A DNA stretch of 28,950 nucleotides from a virus: the IMG/VR virus record IMGVR_UViG_3300010885_007864, positions 1 through 28,950 of that record; one strand, written 5' to 3'. Shown in pieces: positions 22,464 to 28,950 of the stretch. The notes under the pieces were generated by a model. It had not been told where the DNA came from, did not search any database, and was given only the letters and a program-made list of their open reading frames with translations. Position numbers and translations under genes: made by a program. How positions within the stretch are numbered: the stretch's first letter is position 1; each line of letters starts with the position of its first letter.

Positions 22464-22605
22464 GTTGTCTGAGACTTCACCATTTGATTGGAAAAAGGAA
22501 GATCGCCCGAGTATCTTTGCACAAGATCTTCGGTTTACTGGCCGGTACACAACCACACCAGTCAATCCACAGCCTTTGTTGCGTAATATTGCGGGGAAGA
22601 TATGA
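22441..22605 (+). CDS. Small basic protein (54 aa)
   Basis: A 54-aa protein starting MFKKKTPKLSETSPFDWKKE, basic and rather Pro-rich, ending LLRNIAGKI. GGAG lies ~11 bases before ATG 22441. I prefer this start over 22402, which lacks a ribosome site. ATGA overlap with the next gene. No family recognised. Confidence 0.62.
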   Translation: MFKKKTPKLSETSPFDWKKEDRPSIFAQDLRFTGRYTTTPVNPQPLLRNIAGKI

Positions 22606-22973
22606 AAACAATCATGGAGATGGCTAGAGAGGTTAAAGCCAATTTATCTGCAACTGAGGATTTTGTAGGTTGGAATTTTACCAATGAACACCTTGAAGCC
22701 TTTGCCAAGCTGGTGCGTGCTGATGAGCGCAATCGCACATGGACGCAAGAGCATTGGACTGAGTACGAGCGCAACATTGCCGCAACCGAGCGTGAGGCGT
22801 GTGCAAAGGTGTGTGACGACAGCGTGGAATATGCTGGTTCAGAGTTAGCGCGTCAAATCCGAGCAAGAAGCCAAACGCCTTGTGTTCACGAGTGGGTGGA
22901 CGACACCAAACTCAAACCGCAGTGGCGCTGTGCTAAGTGCGGCATTGAATATACCAAGGAGAAGAACACATGA
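22602..22973 (+). CDS. Phage accessory protein with possible zinc ribbon (123 aa)
   Basis: A 123-aa protein. The helical first part (NLSATEDFVGWNFTNEHLEA, then ERNIAATEREACAKVCDD) resembles a frequent type of phage hypothetical protein. The C-terminus has CVHEW...WRCAKCG, a Cys-x-His plus Cys-x-x-Cys set that could bind zinc. ATGA overlaps at both ends. Function unknown. Confidence 0.75.
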   Translation: MKTIMEMAREVKANLSATEDFVGWNFTNEHLEAFAKLVRADERNRTWTQEHWTEYERNIAATEREACAKVCDDSVEYAGSELARQIRARSQTPCVHEWVDDTKLKPQWRCAKCGIEYTKEKNT

Positions 22974-23323
22974 AAGAAGCATTAGAAATGGCGCTGACGG
23001 CGTTGGAAGCCAATCAATATCTTGTTGCCGATCACAGACGCCATGTTTACGTTATGGAATACAACAGCATCATTGAAAAGTGCAAAGAAGCCTTGGCACA
23101 GCCAGAGCCGCCACCAGAGTGCAAAACAGAGGCCGAGCAGACTGCGTTTGCATTTGGTTGGAACAAAGCACTGGAGCAGCAGAGACTAGGACAGACAGCT
23201 TATCGCGCTGTAAAAACATATCACGAAGGCAAGCCTGTGTATGTAGCGCAGAAACGCCCACCCAATTGCGGAACTAGTTTTTGCAGTTGCATTGAGTGCA
23301 TTATGGAAACGGAGCAAAAATGA
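22970..23323 (+). CDS. Phage accessory protein, Cys-rich end (117 aa)
   Basis: A 117-aa protein. It starts MKEALEMALTALEANQYLVA and has a helical front common in phage hypothetical proteins, a Pro linker (AQPEPPPECK) and a C-terminus with four Cys (NCGTSFCSCIECI), perhaps metal binding. ATGA overlaps at both ends tie it to its neighbours. Function unknown. Confidence 0.75.
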   Translation: MKEALEMALTALEANQYLVADHRRHVYVMEYNSIIEKCKEALAQPEPPPECKTEAEQTAFAFGWNKALEQQRLGQTAYRAVKTYHEGKPVYVAQKRPPNCGTSFCSCIECIMETEQK

Positions 23324-23499
23324 ACACGTATGAAGACGATGAATTTGCGCGTATTCAAATGGAGCAGCGCATCAGGCAAAACGTTTTGCAAACCTTGCAC
23401 AATGAGAACGAACGGCTTGGCTTGTACGAGGGCGTTTACACAAGCCCGATTCCATTGATTACAGATGAAGAATGGGCGGCGCTTAATGAAGAAAAGTAG
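23320..23499 (+). CDS. Small acidic protein (59 aa)
   Basis: A 59-aa acidic protein starting MNTYEDDEFARIQMEQRIRQ; helical, with a short YTSPIPLITDEEWAAL end. ATG 23320 overlaps the previous stop as ATGA. Nothing more is recognised. Confidence 0.7.
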   Translation: MNTYEDDEFARIQMEQRIRQNVLQTLHNENERLGLYEGVYTSPIPLITDEEWAALNEEK

Positions 23500-23755
23500 A
23501 CATCAAGACATCCGCAACGCGTTGACAGCCTCGGACGATGGCATGACCGTTTTAGAGTTGTCAGTGGCGCTAGAGATGAATTACAAAGCCGTGCAGAAAG
23601 CGATTAAGAACGTGTGGGGCATCTACATCGACCGATGGTCAGTGCCCAAACGCGGTCAGTTTAGCGCAGTTTATATGTGTGTGGATATTCCCCCGGACGC
23701 CCCACACCCGACTGAGCGTTATTTACCCCAAACCCATGCGTCGTCTACTATGTAA
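23486..23755 (+). CDS. Winged-helix-like DNA-binding protein (89 aa)
   Basis: An 89-aa protein. Residues ~5-50 form a helix-turn-helix pattern (MTVLELSVALEMNYKAVQKA, then IKNVWGIYIDRW), followed by a beta wing (FSAVYMCVDI). This looks like a replication or transcription regulator. It overlaps the previous gene by 14 bases; an upstream ATG at 23465 is less likely. It is the only clear DNA-binding regulator candidate in this operon, so it might bind one of the inverted repeats described here. Confidence 0.75.
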   Translation: MKKSRHQDIRNALTASDDGMTVLELSVALEMNYKAVQKAIKNVWGIYIDRWSVPKRGQFSAVYMCVDIPPDAPHPTERYLPQTHASSTM

Positions 23756-23834
23756 TTTTTTGTGGTGGCTGTTCACCGGCATCGTCGGCCTGATGTGGCT
23801 GGCGCTGCTGGCCTACTTAGTTTTGCGCGAGTAA
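23736..23834 (+). CDS. Hidden 32-aa membrane peptide at operon end
   Basis: ATG at 23736 overlaps the previous gene by 20 bases. The peptide starts MRRLLCNFLWWLFTGIVGLM and continues through a single hydrophobic helix to RE. Positive N-end and hydrophobic core fit a one-pass membrane peptide with the N-end in the cytosol. It overlaps the convergent holin gene by 22 bases at the 3' ends. No ribosome site is obvious. Could be an accessory lysis or membrane effector, or chance. Confidence 0.5.
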   Translation: MRRLLCNFLWWLFTGIVGLMWLALLAYLVLRE

Positions 23835-24181
23835 AACAGAGTGCGATCCCCGAACAGGTAAAAGCCAACGGCACTGGCGAAGTTGGACACCGACTCGCTG
23901 GTGCTGTTGTTTAATTCAAGGTAAGCCCAAGTGCCCAGCACAATGACCCCAACAGCAGGGCGCATGAGCCGTACAGCAGCCTCAACCCACGGGTATGAGG
24001 GGTTGGTGCCACCAGCGTCGTTCATGGCTTTAAACATGTCCAGATCAAGCTGGCGCATTTTGACGTACTCGTCTACGTTGACCGGCTTGTAGTTGTCGGT
24101 TTGGATGAAACGCCCAATCAGGGATTTCCCTAAGTCAACGGCCAAAGGGCCAAGGGCGGCGAGAATGGTTAACGGGTCCAT
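23813..24181 (-). CDS. Holin, 3TM type
   Basis: A 122-aa protein starting MDPLTILAALGPLAVDLGKS. Hydrophobic stretches at ~2-22, ~72-90 (RPAVGVIVLGTWAYLEL) and ~96-110 (NFASAVGFYLFGDR), with YPWVEAAVRLMRPAVG and a final basic RKTK, match the GTA_holin_3TM pattern that I recognise. Holins form pores that release the endolysin. I chose ATG 24181: its A/T overlaps the endolysin TAA (TAATG); an upstream ATG at 24211 is within the endolysin. Last gene of the late operon. Confidence 0.85.
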   Translation of the reverse strand: MDPLTILAALGPLAVDLGKSLIGRFIQTDNYKPVNVDEYVKMRQLDLDMFKAMNDAGGTNPSYPWVEAAVRLMRPAVGVIVLGTWAYLELNNSTSESVSNFASAVGFYLFGDRTLFYSRKTK

Positions 24182-24561
24182 TATGGGTATTGCTTCCAGG
24201 GTAATTGCCAATGGGGTCCGTCTTTAAAGCTAGCCCAGTTGCCGCCCCATTCGATGGGGACGCCGACTTGCGCGGAGGCTTGCTTCATGGCGGCTGCGAT
24301 CTTGTCATACAGCGGCCAAGACCAATCAACTTGATCGTCAACCCAAGCCGCCAGGTCAACGGCGTGGCCGGTCAGATGGCGCGACTTCATGGTTTGACTT
24401 GCGCCAGCGTCAACCAGCTTGCGTTGGCGCTCCAGTGTGCGCAGCCCTTCGATAACGGTGAAGTCCACTTCGGACAACTTGATGGCTCGTTCAACTACTT
24501 TGACCAGATCAGGATTTACGCCTTGCAGCCGCGCCTTAGACCGTGGGCCAAGGGTAAACAT
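24181..24561 (-). CDS. Endolysin, M15 L-alanyl-D-glutamate-type peptidase
   Basis: A 126-aa peptidoglycan peptidase. SRHLTGHAVDL gives the M15 motif SxHxxGxAxD with zinc ligands H62 and D69; DGPHWQL gives H117; IEWGG offers catalytic E104. The length and motif order fit phage endolysins of the VanY/T5 group that cut peptide crosslinks. No signal peptide, so it needs the holin. TAATG overlaps join it to both neighbours. Confidence 0.92.
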   Translation of the reverse strand: MFTLGPRSKARLQGVNPDLVKVVERAIKLSEVDFTVIEGLRTLERQRKLVDAGASQTMKSRHLTGHAVDLAAWVDDQVDWSWPLYDKIAAAMKQASAQVGVPIEWGGNWASFKDGPHWQLPWKQYP

Positions 24562-24782
24562 TACTTGTCAGCCTTGTTGTCAAGTTTGTTAAAGATCTGT
24601 TTACAAATTTCTTTAATTTCACCAATGTCGCGGTGATAGTCTTCTTTGGAAACATAATTGTGCGGCAGCGCACGTACATCCGTATCCAGACGTTCAATCG
24701 CTTTGGTGATGTTGTTTAAAACCCAGCCGCCAAAGAAAGCGGCCAAGCCCAAGGCAATGTTAACTAGTTGTTGAATTTCCAT
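24561..24782 (-). CDS. Small one-TM lysis-region protein (73 aa)
   Basis: A 73-aa protein with an N-terminal membrane segment (LVNIALGLAAFFGGWVLNNI) and a charged helical tail (YVSKEDYHRDIGEIKEICKQ). This is the shape of an inner-membrane spanin or XhlA-like helper. The YVSKEDY motif is one I recognise from phage lysis regions. It overlaps the endolysin by TAATG and follows the ejection-like gene by 2 bases. Spanin is inference; no outer-membrane partner was seen. Confidence 0.72.
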   Translation of the reverse strand: MEIQQLVNIALGLAAFFGGWVLNNITKAIERLDTDVRALPHNYVSKEDYHRDIGEIKEICKQIFNKLDNKADK

Positions 24783-24784
24783 TA

Positions 24785-26419
24785 TTACTGTGCCCCTAAA
24801 ACTGGTGCGGCGCGATACATTTGTTGACGCGCCATTTGATTGATTATTGGCGTTGCAGCCGGTTGAACTAAACGATTTTGAACAGCAGGCGACAATGCTA
24901 ACATTCTAGCGCTAGGGCGCATTAAAGTAAGCGCAGCATACCGAGGGTCTTGTGTGTATGCAGCAGCGCCAAGCCCCGCACCACCAAAGGCCAGATCAGT
25001 CGCATTAAACTGAGGCAAACTACCCATTCGTTCTGGCGTTTGTGTAGCCTTAGGAAATGTCGAGCTAAATTCAGCAATCTGCCGCAATTCATTTGTCAGC
25101 GGTTTGTTTTTGCTTAGTTCATTAGCAAATTTCTTAGCATCAACAGTTCCACTTACCGGATTTAGCGCTTTTTCAATTGACCAAGTTTTGGCAATCAATT
25201 CACGCGCTTTAATCATTTCTGGCACTAAGTCTTCGCGACCAATACTGGTGGCGTATTCTTCTAAACCGGTCTGAATCTTTGTCGCTAAACTTTTGGCTGC
25301 TTGTGCTTTAGCCAATGAATCTGGATCAGCAGTGCGCGCGTAAGAGTTATACCAACCCGTCGCATCGTTACGCGCTTTACGCAAATCAAATACCATTTTT
25401 TTAGGGTCTACACCTGGCGCAGCGGGAATGTTTGCCAAAGTGTCTGCGGCTTGCGCTGGTTTGACAGGCAATGCCGCAACTGCTTCATACGCGCCGCCGG
25501 CTGTTTTACGCACATCTTCAAGCACTTTAGGCGAAAGGGTTACGTCGTCAGCTAAACCGATCGCTTTTGCCGCCAAAGCATTAGTTATGTTTTGGTTTAC
25601 TGCACTGGCGTTTTGTGCGGTGCTGATTTTGCCCGCAGCACCTTCAAGCAAACGGTTAACAAAATCGCCCCGTGCTTGCGATGGAGGAATTACATATCCA
25701 GCTTCACGCGCAGCAGTAACGGCTTTTGCCATTTGAGCTGTTTGTTCTGGCCCACGCAAAATATTGCGGATAGGCGCCGCCAACTTACCAACAGCGGGAA
25801 TTGCAGCGCCAATGGCAGCGCCGGTTGTAGCATCTTCAGGGCTAAGCAACGCAGCACTAGCGCCGCCAGTAATCGCCCCGCCCGCTATGCGTGTAGGCAA
25901 CCCACCGCCCGCCATGCCAGAAGTCTGAATAGCGCCGCCAAGCGCAGGCGCAACGCCGCTAACTGCTTTGCCTAATAGACCGCCAACCGGCGCAGTACCC
26001 AGCATTTCGCCAGCAAATTCACCAGTGCCGGTAAGCATAGGATGCTGTTCTTTGTACGCAGCAATGTTTTGTTCTTCTTGCGCTTGACGACGCATGGCGT
26101 CGTTAACTAAACCTTGACCTACTTCTGTAGCGCCCAACGCAGACAAACCTTTACCGACTAGTTTTTGACCGCCAAACATGACATTGCCGACGCCTTTACT
26201 AAGACCAGCAAGCGGCGCAACCATAGCAGATACTTCTGGCGCGGCAGCAGGCTCGGCAACAGTTGACGCAGCGCCATCATCAGTCAACCATTTATCGCCT
26301 ACAAGATATGCTTTAACGCCTTGTTTGTTAGTGGCCGATTGTGTAATTGGTTGCCATTGATCGCCGATTAAAGCGACACGTTCGCCAGTCGTAGGATTTG
26401 TCGCGGTTTGCAAAGCCAT
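24785..26419 (-). CDS. Large Ala/Gly-rich virion protein, ejection-like (544 aa)
   Basis: A 544-aa protein with long Ala/Gly helical runs. N-terminus: twin short repeats GERVALIGDQWQPI and VKAYLVGDKWLTDDG (residues ~11-50), both built on LxGDxW. Residues ~130-210 are glycine-rich, weakly hydrophobic and could cross membranes. The rest is helical and charged. Position after two other helical virion genes and before lysis matches podovirus DNA-ejection proteins (as P22 gp16/gp20), but no direct homology is recognised. AAAGG precedes the ATG. Confidence 0.72.
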   Translation of the reverse strand: MALQTATNPTTGERVALIGDQWQPITQSATNKQGVKAYLVGDKWLTDDGAASTVAEPAAAPEVSAMVAPLAGLSKGVGNVMFGGQKLVGKGLSALGATEVGQGLVNDAMRRQAQEEQNIAAYKEQHPMLTGTGEFAGEMLGTAPVGGLLGKAVSGVAPALGGAIQTSGMAGGGLPTRIAGGAITGGASAALLSPEDATTGAAIGAAIPAVGKLAAPIRNILRGPEQTAQMAKAVTAAREAGYVIPPSQARGDFVNRLLEGAAGKISTAQNASAVNQNITNALAAKAIGLADDVTLSPKVLEDVRKTAGGAYEAVAALPVKPAQAADTLANIPAAPGVDPKKMVFDLRKARNDATGWYNSYARTADPDSLAKAQAAKSLATKIQTGLEEYATSIGREDLVPEMIKARELIAKTWSIEKALNPVSGTVDAKKFANELSKNKPLTNELRQIAEFSSTFPKATQTPERMGSLPQFNATDLAFGGAGLGAAAYTQDPRYAALTLMRPSARMLALSPAVQNRLVQPAATPIINQMARQQMYRAAPVLGAQ

Positions 26420-26428
26420 GTCGTGCCT

Positions 26429-27658
26429 TTAATCAGGAGTAAAACCAGAAGGAGGCGCAATCGTAGGCGCAACAGCTTTTGTTGCCCCGCCTTTAGTTGG
26501 TGTTTTAAATGATTTGTAACCTTGTTCGGGATTGTACGTGCCGGTCAATGCTTCGGCGTCGTCCAATTGAATTTTCCGCAAACGCTCCAACTTTTTCAGT
26601 GCGGTTTCAGCATTGTCTGTAGTAAGCGGGATAAAAGGTTTTAGGCGAGGACTTTCCGACACAGTAACGGCGGCGCCGCTTCGGTCATGCATGATCATCG
26701 AACCAATGTCTGCAATTGCAGCCCGCGTCACCGTGCCTTCAGGGTCTAAGCGATTCAATGCAATATCAGGCGTATAGGCTTTAAGCCCAACAGCAGTTTT
26801 GCTACCTTTTTGCCCCGCCACTTCCAAACCTTTTAGCAGATCAATTGCATCAGATAATTTACCGATAGACGCTGCTGCGCCCGTAATAGCTTTTTGCGCA
26901 TGGACAGGCACTGGTTTTAATTCACCGCCCGCTACTTTTCGGTCTAACTCTTGTTGGGCAATAGCAATCCGCTGACCTTCAAGTCCTACGCGCTGACCTT
27001 CGTAGCCGGCGCGCTGTTGTGCGATTGCATTGGCCGCACGCTGAGCTTCGGACATTTGTTCTTTATACAGTTCACCGGGCGTAAACTTGCCGCTAATGTC
27101 TGTCGTGCCAGTTTGCACGCCTTTACCGGGGATGGTAATAGCGTGAAATTTAGGCGTTAACTTGTCAGCCTCGATGGCAATGCCAGCAGCCCAATCTTTG
27201 ACTTTTGCAGGATCATTACCCAACTGTTGAAGTTGCGCGAGATCGTCAGCCACATCAATGCCAGTCTGACGTGAAAAATTCGTAAGAATTTGCGCTGCTG
27301 CTTGTGGATTTGCAAAAACTTGATTAGCCGCGCCTTTGATTAGCTCGTGTTGCGTTTTAGCTTGAGTCAGTTGCGCAGTTTTTTGTTCTTGAGATTGCTT
27401 TTGCACAGCCATTGCTTGACGACCTAAGCCTTGTGCCATAAGTCGAGACGAGACGTCTTGCGGCGTGCCGCCGCCTTTCCATGCTTCAGATTCAGCAGCC
27501 GCAGCCTGTTGCTCTCGCAAAGCATTTTGAAGTTGAATATCGCCAAGCTGACGCGCTTGCGCTTGCTGCGCCAAAGTGTTTTGACGTTCTTGGCCTTGAG
27601 TATAGCCTTGAAAAAAGTCTTGCCGTGGAATCAAGGCATTGAAGTTAAGTTCTGGCAT
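26429..27658 (-). CDS. Large Gln/Ala-rich virion protein, ejection-like (409 aa)
   Basis: A 409-aa helical protein starting MPELNFNALIPRQDFFQGYT. Residues ~25-120 are Gln/Ala-rich (TLAQQAQARQLGDIQLQNAL), 190-240 is a further helix with RAGYEGQRVGLEGQRIAIAQ, containing an EGQRx repeat. The end is polar and Pro-rich. AAGGA lies 6 bases before the ATG. Together with its neighbours it probably forms internal, DNA-delivery proteins; this is inferred from position and composition. Confidence 0.72.
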   Translation of the reverse strand: MPELNFNALIPRQDFFQGYTQGQERQNTLAQQAQARQLGDIQLQNALREQQAAAAESEAWKGGGTPQDVSSRLMAQGLGRQAMAVQKQSQEQKTAQLTQAKTQHELIKGAANQVFANPQAAAQILTNFSRQTGIDVADDLAQLQQLGNDPAKVKDWAAGIAIEADKLTPKFHAITIPGKGVQTGTTDISGKFTPGELYKEQMSEAQRAANAIAQQRAGYEGQRVGLEGQRIAIAQQELDRKVAGGELKPVPVHAQKAITGAAASIGKLSDAIDLLKGLEVAGQKGSKTAVGLKAYTPDIALNRLDPEGTVTRAAIADIGSMIMHDRSGAAVTVSESPRLKPFIPLTTDNAETALKKLERLRKIQLDDAEALTGTYNPEQGYKSFKTPTKGGATKAVAPTIAPPSGFTPD

Positions 27659-27667
27659 ATTTAATCC

Positions 27668-28465
27668 TTAGCCCATCGAGTATTGTGCAGCCGCAGCGCC
27701 TAAACCGCCAACGTCTTGAAACCCACCCGAGCCAGACGGCTTTAGCCAATTGCTAAGTGCATTACCTGCGCTAGTCCAGTTGGCGTTGCTGACGCCGCCG
27801 ATTGCGCTACCTAGATTACCATACGCCGACTGGTTGGCTTGATACGCGCCAAGCCCAGCGTTTGCGCCGGTGTAGCCCTGATTGATCAAAGCGTTGCCCA
27901 CATTTTGACCGTATTGCTGCCCCGCTGCACCTAAAGTATTGGCCGCAGACTGACCGACGCCAGCTAAAGATTGCAATGGCCCCAGACGTGCTTGGCGTTC
28001 AGTTTGATAGCGATTGAATGCGTTGCCGTATTCTTGAGATGCTGAGTTTTGCGCGTAATCTTGCATCGCCTTAAGTGACGTACCCGATACTGCGCCGCCA
28101 CGAGCGCCCATTTGATGACCTAATGCTTGTTGACCTTGCTGCAAACGGAATTGATAACCAGGGTCTTGCTGGAATTGATTCATTCCAAACGGCGTATAGT
28201 TTGTCGCCAATGGCGTCAATGCGTTTAGTGCGGTTTGACCAGCCTGCAACCAAGGTTGCTGCTGCGCTTGCTGCGCTTGCCACATCTCGCGCTGAAGTTT
28301 TGTGGCCTCATTGGTAGCTGCCTGCGTTTGCGCAGTAGCTTGTTGTGCAGCACTAGAGGCTTGACCGCCTTCTAATGCGCCACCAAGCAAACCGCCGAGT
28401 GCGCCGCCCACACCCGGAAGAAGTAAGTTGCCGCCAATCGCGCCTAATGCTTGTATCAAACCCAT
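27668..28465 (-). CDS. DNA-ejection-like protein, gp7 position (265 aa)
   Basis: A 265-aa protein starting MGLIQALGAIGGNLLLPGVG, a Gly-rich hydrophobic head (residues 1-35), followed by Ala/Gln helices (QREMWQAQQAQQQPWLQAGQ) and a DPGYQFRLQQGQQAL segment that I recognise from phage injection-type proteins. The C-terminus is Gly/Asn-rich. First of three ejection-like genes; AAAGGA lies 7 bases before the ATG. Likely carried in the virion and injected with DNA; function inferred. Confidence 0.78.
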   Translation of the reverse strand: MGLIQALGAIGGNLLLPGVGGALGGLLGGALEGGQASSAAQQATAQTQAATNEATKLQREMWQAQQAQQQPWLQAGQTALNALTPLATNYTPFGMNQFQQDPGYQFRLQQGQQALGHQMGARGGAVSGTSLKAMQDYAQNSASQEYGNAFNRYQTERQARLGPLQSLAGVGQSAANTLGAAGQQYGQNVGNALINQGYTGANAGLGAYQANQSAYGNLGSAIGGVSNANWTSAGNALSNWLKPSGSGGFQDVGGLGAAAAQYSMG

Positions 28466-28481
28466 AATATTGTCCTTTGCG

Positions 28482-28598
28482 CTATTCTAAAAGCAGGTTG
28501 TTATTTGATGCGGCTTGCATAATGACCCAATTAGTGCCGTCAGACACCATTGTCGCCCAATTGCCGATTACATTCAAGAGGATCGTTGCGTGTTCCAT
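28482..28598 (-). CDS. Hidden 38-aa peptide resembling a fibre C-terminus
   Basis: ATG at 28598, nine bases after the stop of the beta-rich copy B gene, opens 38 codons: MEHATILLNVIGNWATMVSD, then GTNWVIMQAASNN. The GNW.TM.SDGTNWVIM pattern is one I recognise from the ends of phage fibre-like proteins. It may be a separate small virion protein or a domain detached from its upstream neighbour. No ribosome site is clear. Confidence 0.5.
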   Translation of the reverse strand: MEHATILLNVIGNWATMVSDGTNWVIMQAASNNNLLLE

Positions 28599-28607
28599 GT
28601 TTATACT

Positions 28608-28950
28608 TTAAGCAGTAACCGATTTGATGACTGCAAAATTCAATACCAGCGCCTCACTGCGAGACGTTGCTGAGATGTTTCGCAAATGAATGCGGCATGA
28701 CCCGCTGGCTACGGTATCCACGGTGACAACGTAAGTGTTGGTGGTTGCTGCGCTGGCTATGTTAACAATCATCACATCGGTAGCCGCAATGCTGGAGTTG
28801 GTCAAAGTAAAACTTACAGATGTGGTAGCAGCCAAAGATGCTGCGTTCATTGTGATTTGACCACAAATATTGTTTAGCGTTACACCAGTGGATTTGCTTG
28901 TGCTTTGGGTTTGAGCGCCGCCAGCGCCTGTTGCGTAACCAACTCCAGCA
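28608..28950 (-). CDS. Beta-rich virion-type protein, copy B (partial)
   Basis: The C-terminal 113 codons of a gene that continues beyond the right edge. The sequence is clearly related to copy A at 8431-8883: GVTLNNICGQITM against GVTLNKTCGSITM, then VSFTLTNSSIAATD against VAFTLTNSAISAND, and SEALVLNFAVI against SEALVINFAIL. No frame breaks are seen. Probably a virion decoration or fibre-like protein. The start is not visible. Confidence 0.8.
   Translation of the reverse strand, partial: AGVGYATGAGGAQTQSTSKSTGVTLNNICGQITMNAASLAATTSVSFTLTNSSIAATDVMIVNIASAATTNTYVVTVDTVASGSCRIHLRNISATSRSEALVLNFAVIKSVTA

Noticed and set aside
1-28950. Integrase, attachment site, tRNA or lysogeny repressor.
   Set aside because: No tyrosine or serine recombinase motifs, tRNA cloverleaf or CI-like gene was found on either strand; the rest of the genome is unseen, so temperate lifestyle cannot be excluded.

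Overview
The window is a piece of a tailed, podovirus-like bacteriophage genome. A P22-type portal (723 aa) lies beside both terminase subunits. There is a pectate-lyase-fold tailspike, a DNA polymerase of family A, a primase-helicase, an M15-peptidase endolysin and a 3TM-type holin. The endolysin and lysis layout point to a Gram-negative host. I see no host gene, rRNA, tRNA or integrase, so the host genus cannot be read from the sequence. Base composition and the freshwater/metagenome look of the fibre proteins would suit an aquatic proteobacterium, but that is only an impression.

Layout. (1) Positions 1-10868, leftward: packaging and virion genes, read in transcription order as TerS, TerL, a beta-rich repeat protein, a 48-aa basic protein, a GroES-like co-chaperonin, portal, a DUF5856-like protein, a fibre/decoration cluster ending in a tailspike, and the first codons of an acidic, probably scaffolding, gene running off the left edge. 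(2) 10869-11516: a non-coding divergent region with an AT-rich block and about sixteen copies of a 9-mer close to TGTGGGYAA, mostly as exact tandem pairs. This is the best candidate for an origin or master control region. (3) 11517-12996, rightward: a short early operon of small proteins behind two sigma70-like promoters, closed by a terminator. (4) 13024-19742, leftward: replication module (primase-helicase, DNA polymerase, probable ssDNA-binding protein, Cas4-like DUF2800 nuclease, two small genes). (5) 19828-23834, rightward from a divergent promoter: VRR-NUC nuclease, DUF3310, SNF2 helicase and a tightly overlapping chain of small accessory genes. (6) 23813-28950, leftward: lysis cassette (holin, endolysin, one-TM protein) and three large virion proteins that look like DNA-ejection or internal proteins. 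The right edge holds a second copy of the beta-rich protein found beside the terminase.

The late genes at both window ends run the same way, so the window appears to have been cut inside one leftward late operon. Coat protein, rest of the scaffold and tail-tube genes are expected in the missing part between the right and left edges.

Genes are packed with ATGA, GTGA or TAATG overlaps, which I used to choose starts. Nine small genes of 19-54 aa were found by reading gaps and overlaps, several of them translationally coupled to well-defined neighbours. The most interesting signals are the 9-mer array, the phage co-chaperonin, the duplicated beta protein, the hidden coupled membrane peptides (one of which resets the DNA polymerase start), and the Cas4-like cysteine layout of the DUF2800 nuclease.
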